Assembly (NCBI GenBank): GCA_024405255.1
Contig: JAKSOY010000181.1
Span: 1-9,273, forward strand
Origin: Kiritimatiellia bacterium
GTDB taxonomy: Bacteria > Verrucomicrobiota > Kiritimatiellia > RFP12 > UBA1067
Direction of reading: 5' to 3'
Length of the DNA: 9,273 bases
The position numbers were made by a program, and so were the translations under genes. This document shows positions 1 to 7,900 of the stretch, piece after piece. Position 1 is the stretch's first letter. Each line of letters opens with the position of its first letter. A model generated the notes under the pieces. The model ran no database searches and was not told the DNA's origin. It worked only from the letters and a program-made list of their open reading frames with translations.

Positions 1-1968
1 TTGGGGTTGGCCTGTGCGGCCTCGGCGGCGACTCCGTATCGGTTGGGCATTGCGGGCTACACGTTCTGTTCGACGAAGCTCGATCCGTCATTGGAGATCA
101 TGAAGCAGGTTGACAACCATTTACTCTGCGTCAAGGACTTCCATCTCAAGTACTCGGCGACAGACGCCGAAATCGCGGCGTTCAAGCAGAAGCTCGTGTC
201 CTTCGGCGTCGAGGCGGTGGCGGCGGGTCCGCTCTACTGCGCGACCGAGAAGGACGCGCGCATGCTCTTCGACTTCGCGAAGCGCTACGGGATGAAGACC
301 GTGGTGGGCGTGCCGTACGAAGTGGCGAAGGGACAGTCCGACAAGTGGAACCAGCGCGTGGAAAGCGACCAGATGCTCGACATCATCGAGAAGCTCGTGA
401 AGGAGTATGACATCCGGTTCGCGATCCACAACCACGGACCCGATGCGCCGACGCTCTTTCCGACGGCGGAATCGGTGATGAAGCGCATCGCCCACCGCGA
501 CGCGCGCATCGGGCTTTGTCTGGACGTCTGCCACGAGCAGCGTTCGGGCAAGGACCCGGTGGCGACGATCTACAAGTACGGCGACCGCATCTACGACGTG
601 CATGTGAACAACATCCTGTTCAAGAACGTGAAACGCGTGAAGGGGAAGGTCCCCTACACGCCGGTGCCGGGCGGACGCGGCGATATGGACCTGCCGGGCA
701 TCTTCCGTGCGTTGGCCGAGATCGGCTATGCGGGGGTGTGCCACATCGAGTATGGACGCAATCACGGCAATGGGGCGAAGGAGCTTCACGAGACCGTGGC
801 GTACATGCGCGGCTGCATGGATACGGTCGTGGAGCCGACACCGACGTTTGTGCCGCCGCTGTTGAAGACGAACAAGAACCAGCCCGTGAAGACGGTCGAA
901 GACTGGGAGAAGGTGCGTCGTCCGGAATTGCTGGAGTTCTTCCGCGCCAACGTGTACGGGCGTCGTCCTGTGCAGCGTCCGGAAGGCCTGACCTTCGAAC
1001 AGCTTGGTGCGGACGAACCGGTGCTGAATGGCACGGCGATCAAGCGGCGGGTGAAGATCTCGTGGAAGGGCGCAGTGCGGCCGGGTTCGTTCACGGCCGT
1101 CGCGTATCTGCCGGCGAAGCGTACGCGCAAGGTGCCGGCGTTCGTGTTTCTGAATCTGGCCTTCAAGCAGTATGCGGTCGACGAGACGCTGCCGACGGTA
1201 TATCCGTTCTGGCCGGTTCAGGATATCCTCGCGCGCGGCTATGCGACGGTGAAGCTCGACGTGGGCGAGGTGGCGCCGGATACGCCGGAGACGGATTTCG
1301 GCAAAGACGGCGTGTATGGCACGTTCACGACGGAGTCGAACCGGGCCCCGGACAGCTGGGGAACCCTCTCGGCGTGGGGCTGGGGCGCGAGCCGCGTGCT
1401 CGACTGGATCGAGACGCAGCCGGAGTTCGACGCCACGCGTGTGGCGGTGGCGGGACACTCCCGCGGCGGCAAGACGGCAATGTGGTGTGCGTGTGAAGAC
1501 ACGCGTTTCGCGATGGCGTGCGTGAACGATTCGGGCTGCGGCGGGGCCAAGTTCAACAACATGGATCTGCCGAAGTCCGAACAGCTCGGCGTGGGCGGTA
1601 CGGATTTCAACTACTGGTATTGCCGCAACTACACGAAGTTCGCGGGTTGGGAGCGCACGCCTCACAACCGGTGCTACGACCAGCACCAGGCGCTGGCGCT
1701 CATCGCGCCGCGTCTGTTGTGTGTGGCGTCGGCGTCGTTGGATGCCTGGGCGGGTCCGCGCGGTGAATACTGGTCGGCGCGGCTCGCGTCGCCGGCTTGG
1801 GAGCTCTACGGACAGAAGGGGTTGGTGACGACGGACTTCCCCGCGCCCGATACGGCCCAGCAGGAAGGACGTGTCTCGTACCATCTGCGTCCGGGTCCGC
1901 ACGGCTTCCGCCGTTCCGACTGGGGCCGCTATCTTGATTTTGCGGACCGTCACGGCTGGAACAAATAG
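1..1968 (+). CDS. Sugar phosphate isomerase/epimerase-like TIM barrel fused to CE15 glucuronoyl-esterase-like hydrolase (5' partial)
   Basis: The reading frame is open from base 1. Its first residues (LGLACAASAAT) look like the end of an export signal, so the true start lies upstream and the product is probably periplasmic or secreted. Residues about 12-275 match the xylose-isomerase-like TIM barrel family (AP_endonuc_2 type): IHNHG at 142-146, LCLDVCH at 172-178, DVHVNN at 199-204 and HIEYG at 248-252 supply the usual metal and substrate residues. A short linker (about 276-298) leads to an alpha/beta hydrolase, about 299-655. Its GHSRGGK (nucleophile Ser487), NDSGCGG (509-515), DQHQALALIAPR (560-571), ASLDAWAGPRGE (578-589) and LRPGPHG (catalytic His634) fit bacterial CE15 glucuronoyl esterases. 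That family cleaves esters between 4-O-methylglucuronate on xylan and lignin alcohols. The barrel's substrate is unknown. Both domains look full length, so this is a real fusion rather than a remnant. Domain families are fairly certain; exact reactions are not. Confidence 0.85.
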   Translation: MGLACAASAATPYRLGIAGYTFCSTKLDPSLEIMKQVDNHLLCVKDFHLKYSATDAEIAAFKQKLVSFGVEAVAAGPLYCATEKDARMLFDFAKRYGMKTVVGVPYEVAKGQSDKWNQRVESDQMLDIIEKLVKEYDIRFAIHNHGPDAPTLFPTAESVMKRIAHRDARIGLCLDVCHEQRSGKDPVATIYKYGDRIYDVHVNNILFKNVKRVKGKVPYTPVPGGRGDMDLPGIFRALAEIGYAGVCHIEYGRNHGNGAKELHETVAYMRGCMDTVVEPTPTFVPPLLKTNKNQPVKTVEDWEKVRRPELLEFFRANVYGRRPVQRPEGLTFEQLGADEPVLNGTAIKRRVKISWKGAVRPGSFTAVAYLPAKRTRKVPAFVFLNLAFKQYAVDETLPTVYPFWPVQDILARGYATVKLDVGEVAPDTPETDFGKDGVYGTFTTESNRAPDSWGTLSAWGWGASRVLDWIETQPEFDATRVAVAGHSRGGKTAMWCACEDTRFAMACVNDSGCGGAKFNNMDLPKSEQLGVGGTDFNYWYCRNYTKFAGWERTPHNRCYDQHQALALIAPRLLCVASASLDAWAGPRGEYWSARLASPAWELYGQKGLVTTDFPAPDTAQQEGRVSYHLRPGPHGFRRSDWGRYLDFADRHGWNK

Positions 1969-1980
1969 CGCGGAACTAGT

Positions 1981-1995
1981 TTGCGTACGACGCAA
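1981..1995. repeat. Inverted repeat overlapping the -35 box, possible operator
   Basis: TTGCGT (1981-1986) and ACGCAA (1990-1995) are perfect reverse complements around a 3-base centre, ACG. The left arm is the -35 hexamer itself. A-residues rather than T-residues follow on the + strand, so it does not look like an intrinsic terminator. A protein binding here would occlude RNA polymerase. With 6-base arms it could also be chance. Confidence 0.35.
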
Positions 1996-2009
1996 AAAAA
2001 GGGTATAAT
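1981..2009 (+). promoter_or_regulatory. Sigma-70-type promoter for the propeller-cytochrome gene
   Basis: TTGCGT (1981-1986) and a perfect TATAAT (2004-2009) are separated by exactly 17 bases, the optimal spacing. The spacer contains an A7 run (1994-2000) followed by GGG. The expected transcription start is near 2016, about 37 bases before the start codon. No convincing terminator for the preceding gene lies between its stop codon and this promoter. Confidence 0.75.
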
Positions 2010-2041
2010 ATCTATCGTCAATTTCCGATTTCATTTCAACC

Positions 2042-2047
2042 AAGGAG
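2042..2047 (+). promoter_or_regulatory. Ribosome binding site that decides between two adjacent ATGs
   Basis: AAGGAG lies 5 bases before the ATG at 2053 but only 2 bases before the in-frame ATG at 2050. The spacing favours 2053. The open frame extends upstream to a TTG at 1981, but that codon is the -35 box and lies upstream of the likely transcription start, so it is not a start. Confidence 0.7.
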
Positions 2048-2052
2048 TAATG

Positions 2053-3942
2053 ATGCAGAAGTCCTTTAGTCTGTTGGCAGTTGCTGTGTTGGCGTGTGGG
2101 GCCGTGTGGGCGCAGCCGGTGGAGGCACCGGCACCGCAGAGTGCCTATGTGTCGCCGGAGTTTTTGACCGCGACGGCCGATGGTCAGGGTGTGTTCGCCA
2201 CGTGCGCGACGGGTGCGAAAGTCGTCGCGTATGGTTTGGATGGCAAGTCCCGCGGGGCGTGGGCGCTTGAGAGCCGCCTCGTGAAGGGAACGCGCGTGAA
2301 CCCCACGGGTATCACGTCGAAGGACGGTTTCGTGTATGTGACCTGCGGCGTGCAGGCGGGCGAACTGCAGAAGTTCAAGGAAGACGGCACGTTCGTCGCT
2401 TCGGCGTCGGTGGGCCATTCCCCGTGTGCGCCGGTTGTTTCGCCGGACGGCAAGACCATCTGGGTGATGAACCGCTTTCAGGCGCAGGTGAGCGCCGTCG
2501 ATGCCGCCACGATGAAGGTGACGAAGACGGTGAAGGTGCTGCGTGAACCGTTCGCGGCGGGTCTGGGTGCGGGCGGCAAGCTGCTGTTCGTGGCGAACAT
2601 GCTGCCGTACTGCGCGGCGACGAACGACGTGGTCGCGGCGAGCGTGAGCGTGATCGATACGGCGGCGGGTACGGTGAAGAAGCATATCCTGCTGCCGAAC
2701 GGTTCGACGGGCGTGCGCGGTCTCGGCGTTTCGCCGGACGGCAAGAGCGTGTACGTGACGCATTCGATGGGACGCTACCAGCTGCCGACGACGCAGCTTG
2801 AACGCGGCTGGATGAATACGGCGGCGCTGTCGGTGTTCGACGGTGAAACGGGCGCCTATGTGAATACGGTGCTGTTGGACGATGTCGACCGCGGCGGGGC
2901 GAATCCCTGGGGCGTGGCGGTGACGCCGGATGGCAAGACGCTGCTCGTCGCGCATGCGGGTACGTGCGAACTTTCGATCATCGACCGTGCGGCGCTGCAC
3001 GACCGCCTCGCGAAGGCGGCGAAGGGCGAGAGCGCGAGCGGCATTGTGAAGAGCGCCGAAGACGTGCCGAACGATCTGGCGTTTCTCGTGTCGATCCGTC
3101 GGCGCGTGCTGATCGGCGGCGACGGTCCGCGTGGTGTGGTGGCGCTCGGGCGCACGGCGGTGACGGCGCTCTACTTCGCGGATGCGGTTTCGACGTTCGC
3201 GCTTGATGACGCGATGGCGACGGCGAAGGTGACGCAGGTCGCGCCGAAGACGGACCTCACGAAGGACCGTGTGCGCCGCGGTGAAATGCTCTACAACGAC
3301 GGTTCGATGTGCTTCCAGCAGTGGCAGAGCTGCGCGAGCTGCCATCCGGATGGCCGTATCGATGGCCTCAACTGGGACCTGCTCAATGACGGCATGGGCA
3401 ATCCGAAGCAGACGAAGAGCGAACTGCTCTCGCACTGCACGCCCCCGACGATGGTGACGGGCATCCGCAAGGATATGCACACCTGCAACCGCGCGGGCCT
3501 CATCCACATTCAGTTTGTGACGCGTCCGGAAGAGGACGTTCACTGCTTCGACGCCTACTGCTCGCAGATGAAGGCGGTGCCGAGTCCGTATCTCGTCAAC
3601 GGCCAGCTCTCGGCGCGCGCGAAGCGCGGCGAGGCGCTGTTCCAGAAGGCGAAGTGCGCGACGTGCCACGGTCCCGAGGGCAAGAGCCCGACGGGCGAGC
3701 AGCTGTGGACGGACCTCAAGCTCTACGACCTGGGCCTCGGCACGGGGACGGAAGCCGGTCGCAAGTTCGATACGCCGACGCTCGCCGAATGCTGGCGTAC
3801 GGCACCCTACCTCTACGACGGCCGCGCGCTGACGATGGAGGAAGTGCTGACGGTGGCGAATCCAGGCGACAAGCACGGCGAGACCTCGAAGCTCTCGAAG
3901 GAAGAGATCAAGGACCTCGCGGAATACGTGTTGTCGCTCTAA
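2053..3942 (+). CDS. Exported YVTN beta-propeller protein with C-terminal di-haem cytochrome c region
   Basis: The product is 629 residues. It begins with a signal peptide (MQKSFSLLAVAVLACGAVWA, cleavage likely before QPVEAP); the VLAC segment is only a poor lipobox. Residues about 30-350 form a beta-propeller with YVTN-type blades, marked by SPDGK at 130-134 and 227-231 and TPDGK at 291-295. The C-terminal part, about 400-629, carries two c-type haem sites, CASCH (427-431) and CATCH (535-539). The tail FDTPTLAECWRTAPYLYDGR is typical of the MauG/bacterial cytochrome c peroxidase-like group. Met467 in TPPTM is a possible axial ligand. The protein should sit in the periplasm and needs cytochrome c maturation. 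Its substrate is unknown: peroxide removal, electron transfer or oxidation of a propeller-bound ligand are all possible. There are 11 cysteines outside the haem motifs, which is many. It has its own promoter and probably co-transcribes the SWIM gene 27 bases downstream. Confidence 0.88.
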   Translation: MQKSFSLLAVAVLACGAVWAQPVEAPAPQSAYVSPEFLTATADGQGVFATCATGAKVVAYGLDGKSRGAWALESRLVKGTRVNPTGITSKDGFVYVTCGVQAGELQKFKEDGTFVASASVGHSPCAPVVSPDGKTIWVMNRFQAQVSAVDAATMKVTKTVKVLREPFAAGLGAGGKLLFVANMLPYCAATNDVVAASVSVIDTAAGTVKKHILLPNGSTGVRGLGVSPDGKSVYVTHSMGRYQLPTTQLERGWMNTAALSVFDGETGAYVNTVLLDDVDRGGANPWGVAVTPDGKTLLVAHAGTCELSIIDRAALHDRLAKAAKGESASGIVKSAEDVPNDLAFLVSIRRRVLIGGDGPRGVVALGRTAVTALYFADAVSTFALDDAMATAKVTQVAPKTDLTKDRVRRGEMLYNDGSMCFQQWQSCASCHPDGRIDGLNWDLLNDGMGNPKQTKSELLSHCTPPTMVTGIRKDMHTCNRAGLIHIQFVTRPEEDVHCFDAYCSQMKAVPSPYLVNGQLSARAKRGEALFQKAKCATCHGPEGKSPTGEQLWTDLKLYDLGLGTGTEAGRKFDTPTLAECWRTAPYLYDGRALTMEEVLTVANPGDKHGETSKLSKEEIKDLAEYVLSL

Positions 3943-3956
3943 GACAACACGGTCTC

Positions 3957-3962
3957 GGGAGG
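3957..3962 (+). promoter_or_regulatory. Ribosome binding site of the SWIM gene
   Basis: GGGAGG lies 7 bases upstream of the ATG at 3970, supporting that start. The 27-base gap from the cytochrome stop codon contains no promoter-like or terminator-like sequence. Confidence 0.6.
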
Positions 3963-3969
3963 TCCCCGC

Positions 3970-4809
3970 ATGAGCCGGAAACGCTATCCGCTGCGCGTCA
4001 CCCGCACGGCGCATGGCATCCGCGCGCAGGATCTGCGCACGCTCGTGCGGACGGCCTGGTGGGCGCGCCGATGGATCGGCGCGCTCGAATCTATGCGGCT
4101 GGGACCGCGGTTGGGGCGCGGACGCCAATATGCGATTTCCGGCCAGGTCACTTCGCTTGAAATGGAAGGATCGCACGTGGAGGCGTGCGTGACGGGATCG
4201 CGTCCTGATCCCTACCGGGTGACTCTTGATTTTACGCATGTGGCCGCCGATGGACCGACGGCTCAGGCGATTGCGGGCGAGCCGATGCTGCTCGCCCGTT
4301 TGCTCACCGACGACCTGCCCACGCAGATTGAATCGCTGCTGCGCGACGAAGGCGTACCGCTCTTTCCGAAGACCGAACCGCTCGGCAAGACGCCCGAAGG
4401 ACGCCCCGTCTACGATGTGAAGATGAACTGCACCTGCCCCGACTGGGCGCGTCCCTGCAAGCACATCGTCGCCGTCCTTTTGCTCTTAGGTGAAGAAATC
4501 GCGCATCATCCTGCCACTTTATTGACATTACGCGGAATCGACGTGGATGACCTCGTGGGGTCTGTCCCCGAAGAACCCGTGGGGTCTGTCCCCAATTCAA
4601 TGCCGAATACTTCGTATGCGGCACTTCCTCTGGGGCCTGTCCCCACGCTTGAAGCGACCGCCGACCCGGCGACCCTGTTGAAACGTCTGGGGTCTGTCCC
4701 CTATTGGCGCGGCGGTGTACGCTTTCAGGACGCCCTTGCCAAAATCTATTCACGGGTGCGTCCGTTGGCGCAAGAGGCGGCCGAAGGCAAGTCCGTCGAT
4801 TTGCGCTAG
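3970..4809 (+). CDS. SWIM zinc-finger protein
   Basis: The product is 279 residues with no signal peptide, so it is cytoplasmic. The N-terminal part, about 30-90 (WWARRWIGALE, LGRGRQYAISGQV, GSRPDPYRV), matches the conserved region ahead of the zinc finger in bacterial SWIM proteins. The finger is CTCPDWARPCKH at residues 154-165, with ligands Cys154, Cys156, Cys163 and His165 (CxC...CxH). SWIM fingers bind DNA or protein, and in bacteria this family is often encoded beside an SNF2-type helicase. None is present here; the next gene is a peptidase. After the finger, LLTLRGIDVDDL and a closing LLKRLGSVPYW segment resemble the family's usual tail. The region between them contains repeated GSVP/GPVP peptides encoded by TGGGGYCTGTCCCC units. 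It is probably transcribed with the cytochrome gene, although a functional link is not evident. Family assignment is firm; the cellular role is unknown. Confidence 0.85.
   Translation: MSRKRYPLRVTRTAHGIRAQDLRTLVRTAWWARRWIGALESMRLGPRLGRGRQYAISGQVTSLEMEGSHVEACVTGSRPDPYRVTLDFTHVAADGPTAQAIAGEPMLLARLLTDDLPTQIESLLRDEGVPLFPKTEPLGKTPEGRPVYDVKMNCTCPDWARPCKHIVAVLLLLGEEIAHHPATLLTLRGIDVDDLVGSVPEEPVGSVPNSMPNTSYAALPLGPVPTLEATADPATLLKRLGSVPYWRGGVRFQDALAKIYSRVRPLAQEAAEGKSVDLR
4556..4701. repeat. Four in-frame copies of the near-palindromic 14-mer TGGGGYCTGTCCCC
   Basis: Copies lie at 4556-4569, 4580-4593, 4631-4644 and 4688-4701. Three are identical; the third has C instead of T at the variable position. 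Offsets are 24, 51 and 57 bases, all multiples of three, so every copy reads as Gly-Ser-Val-Pro (Gly-Pro-Val-Pro in the third). Each can form a hairpin with a 4-bp G:C stem and a 5-base loop. I saw no other copy, on either strand, elsewhere in the window. The copies sit inside the 3' third of the SWIM gene. Confidence 0.9.
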
Positions 4810-4907
4810 ACGGCCTCATCGACTTTCTGATGATTCTTTTGGGCCACGAACTGATTATTTTGATATAATATATTCTCAATCTCTTTAGATCATACGAAAG
4901 GAATGAG
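4810..4907 (+). promoter_or_regulatory. Intergenic region with extended -10 promoter for the tricorn gene
   Basis: This 98-base gap is markedly AT-richer than the genes. It contains TGATATAAT (4861-4869), an extended -10 element with a perfect TATAAT at 4864-4869. The -35 is weak: TTGGGC at 4839-4844 gives a 19-base spacer, so the extended -10 probably carries recognition. The transcription start should be near 4876. A ribosome binding site, AAAGGA (4897-4902), lies 5 bases before the ATG at 4908. A weak 5-bp stem (TCATC 4816-4820 with GATGA 4829-4833), followed by TTCTTTT, is too unstable to call a terminator. Confidence 0.7.
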
Positions 4908-7900
4908 ATGGGAATAGCAAGATGGATGCTGGCGGCGGCGCTGGCAATGGCGGCGGCGATGATGCAGGCGGGCGTTGAGGACGGACGGATTTTTCTGGGC
5001 TCGCGTCCTTCGGTGACGGGAGACGGACGGCAGTTTGTGTTTGAATGGTGCGACCGTATCTGGCTCGCGCCGACGGCGGGCGGCGAGGCGCGGTGCGTGT
5101 CGGGCCGCGATACGAAGTGCGACAATCCGCTGATTTCGTCTGATGGACGCCGTCTCGTCTTCAACTCGAACCGCGAGGGCTGTGCGAACCATCTGTTCGA
5201 GCTCGACCTGGCGACGGGGGCCGCGCGTCTGCTTTCGAGTCATAGCGAAAGGACCCAGCCGCGCGCGTGGGGTGTGGGCGAGACGAACGTGCTCTGCATC
5301 ATCTCGCGCGACCATTCGGGCAAGCACAGTTCGCGTCTGGCGAATCTGCCGACGGGCGTTGCGGGCGCCGTGCCGCGGGTGTTCTTCGACATGGAGGGGT
5401 TCAATCCGTCGTTGTCGCCGGACGGTACCCAGCTGCTGTTTTCGCGTCGTGGCAGCAGACTGTTCCGTAAGCGCCGCCACTCGGTGGGGCCTGAGGCGGG
5501 CCAGATCTGGCTCTATACGCTCAAGACCGGCGCGTTCACGCCGCTCGTCTGCGAGGCGACGGATTCGGGTTCGCCGATCTGGGCGCCGGACGGCCAGGGT
5601 TTCTACTACCTCAATGCGACGGGCGGCGTGCGCAATCTCTACTACCGCGCATTGAAGGCCGGGTCGACGTCCGTCAAGCTGACGGCGTTTACGGACGACC
5701 ATATTTTCACTCCGTCGTTGTCGGCGGATGGTTCGACGATGGTGTTCCGGCAGAAGTTCGACTTCTACCGCCTTGCGCTCAAGAAACCCGGTGCGAAGCC
5801 CGAGTTGATCGCGTTGCGTCCGGCGGCCGGTTCGCCGCTGCGCGGGAAGACGCGCCGTCGCTTCTACACTTCGTGCTGGAACAACAACAAGAGCGGCTGT
5901 GTGACGTTCTGCGACAAGGGTTCGCAGATCGCGTTTACGTCGGGTGGCGACCTCTACGTGATGGACACCGTCCTGCGCGAGCCGCGTCTCGTACACGGGT
6001 CTTCGCTCACGCACGAGCGCACGTGCGTGTTCTCGCCGGACGGCAAGGTGCTCTACTATGTGTCCGATCGCGGTGACGGCATGGACATCTGGAAGGCCGA
6101 ACGGGCGGATCCGAAGAAGGCGTGGTGGGAGAATCGTTCCTTCATCCGTACGCAGATCACGCACGACGACGAGATCCGCGACTCGTTCACGCTGTCGCCG
6201 GACGGCAAGAGCTTCGCGTGGATGGACTTCTGCGGGCGTCTCTCCTTCGCCGGTACGAACGGTGTGTTGCAGGCGAGAGGACCCGTCTCGCAGCGGCAGG
6301 GACACTACAGCTGGGCGCCGGACGGCAAGTATGTGGTGGCGGAGATCAGCAGCGTGGACGGCCAGCATGAGATCGCCATCGTTTCGACGAAGGAGAACGG
6401 AAAGTTCTGGCAGCTCACGAAGAACTTCGAGTACGACGGCTGGCCCACCTGGTCGCCCGATGGACAGATCATCGCGTGGACCTGTGAACATTCCGATATG
6501 GGATCGGGCTACCATCTGTGCTATGTCTATCTGGACAACGCGCTGGAGGAACGCGAACTCCTCTATTCGACGCTCAACAAGGCGCTCAAGGAAACGGGCG
6601 GCGCGAGCGTTGGAAACGGGAAGGAGAAGCGTCTGGTGCCGTTCGAGAAGCTCATCGACTACGTTCATGTCACGAACGTGGCGGGCGACTATCCCGAGTT
6701 CGCGGGCGATTCCCGCACGTTGATGCTCACGATGGACGGCAAGACGAAGAGCGTCTGCCTGCCGTCCGAACTGTCCCCGAAGGTCGTCAGCGGCCGCACG
6801 GGTACGCTCGACAAGTGGATCAAGAAGGACAAAAAGGATGGCGGCAAGATCCTCTGGATGGTCGGCAACAAGCCGGCGCACGGCGATACGGTGTTCGACT
6901 TCAGCGTCTATCAGACCACCGACATCGCCGACTACCAGGAACTTGCGTTCCGCACGGCATGGGGACGGATGAAGAACTTCTACTACGATCCGAATATGCA
7001 TGGCGTCGACTGGAATGCCATTCGTACGAAGTACCTTTCGGTGGCGCGCAATGCGGGGTCGTCGTCCGTCTTCGCCCGCATCATCCAGATGATGCTCGGT
7101 GAACTCGACACGTCGCATGTGGGCTGGGAGTCGACGAAGGCCTCGCGGGAAGAATGGGAGCCGGAGTGCAGCATGCATGCGTGGTCCGCCCCGACGGTGC
7201 ACTTGGGCCTGCGTTTCGACGACGCGTACGCCGGCAAGGGCTGGAAGATCCGCGACGTGATCCAGAAGTCTCCCGCCGACCGGCGTGAATTCGGCTTCAA
7301 GCCGGGTGACATCGTGGAGAAGATCGACGGCGTGCCGGTGGACGCGCAGCACGATGTGTCGCAGGTGTTGAACGGTCCGGCGGGTCGCACGGTGACGCTC
7401 ACCGTGAAAGGACGCGACTACCGCGTGAAGTCCATTTCCTACGAGGAGGCGCGGAACCTCGTGTGCGAGCAGCAGCTGAAGGCGAAGGTCGATCGCGTGC
7501 ACGCGCGTTCGCAGAATCGCTTCGGCTACCTCAACATCGACGCGATGAACCGCACGTCGTTGCTGCGTTTCCAGCACGAGGCGTATGCGGAAGGGTACGG
7601 ACGCGAGGGGCTCATCATCGACGTGCGGACGAATCACGGCGGCAACACGGCGGACGAGATCCTCTCTTCGCTCTTCGGCGTGCGCAACGGCTGTGCGATC
7701 ACGCGTGACGGACGCGAGGGGTACATCATCGACTGGACCAAGCGTCCTCTGTGGACGAAGCCGATCGTGGTGCTGTGCAGCGAGGAAAGCGGTTCCAATG
7801 CCGAGATGTTCTCGCATACGATCAAGCGCGAAAAGCGCGGCAAGCTTGTGGGACGCCAAACGGGCGGCAACGTGATCTGCACGTACAACGCCAATGTGCT

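Noticed and set aside
1..3. TTG at base 1 as the start codon of the first gene
   Set aside because: It coincides with the window edge, and the following residues look like the end of a signal peptide, so the gene very likely begins upstream.
121..4464. Minus-strand open frame of 1447 codons running antisense through three genes
   Set aside because: It crosses three well-supported + strand genes, an AT-rich promoter and two stop codons. Its translation is arginine/histidine-rich with no recognisable domain. Strong G/C third-position bias on the + strand removes antisense stops and explains it.
4557..4692. Four GGGG runs as a possible G-quadruplex
   Set aside because: The runs are separated by 20 or more bases and each is followed by a complementary CCCC, so local hairpins are far more likely than a canonical quadruplex.
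4816..4840. Possible terminator after the SWIM gene: TCATC/GATGA stem followed by TTCTTTT
   Set aside because: The stem is only 5 bp with two G:C pairs and an 8-base loop, and the T-tract is interrupted. It is too weak to call.
2440..6329. Repeated 15-mer TCGCCGGACGGCAAG at 2440, 2731, 6034 and 6195, with a near copy at 6315
   Set aside because: Each copy encodes the SPDGK (or APDGK) turn of a propeller blade in the same frame. Preferred codons plus a conserved peptide explain the DNA identity.
4890..7859. Minus-strand open frame of 989 codons opposite the tricorn gene
   Set aside because: It has the same arginine/histidine-rich composition and no domain. It lies entirely opposite a gene with clear motifs and an intact active site.
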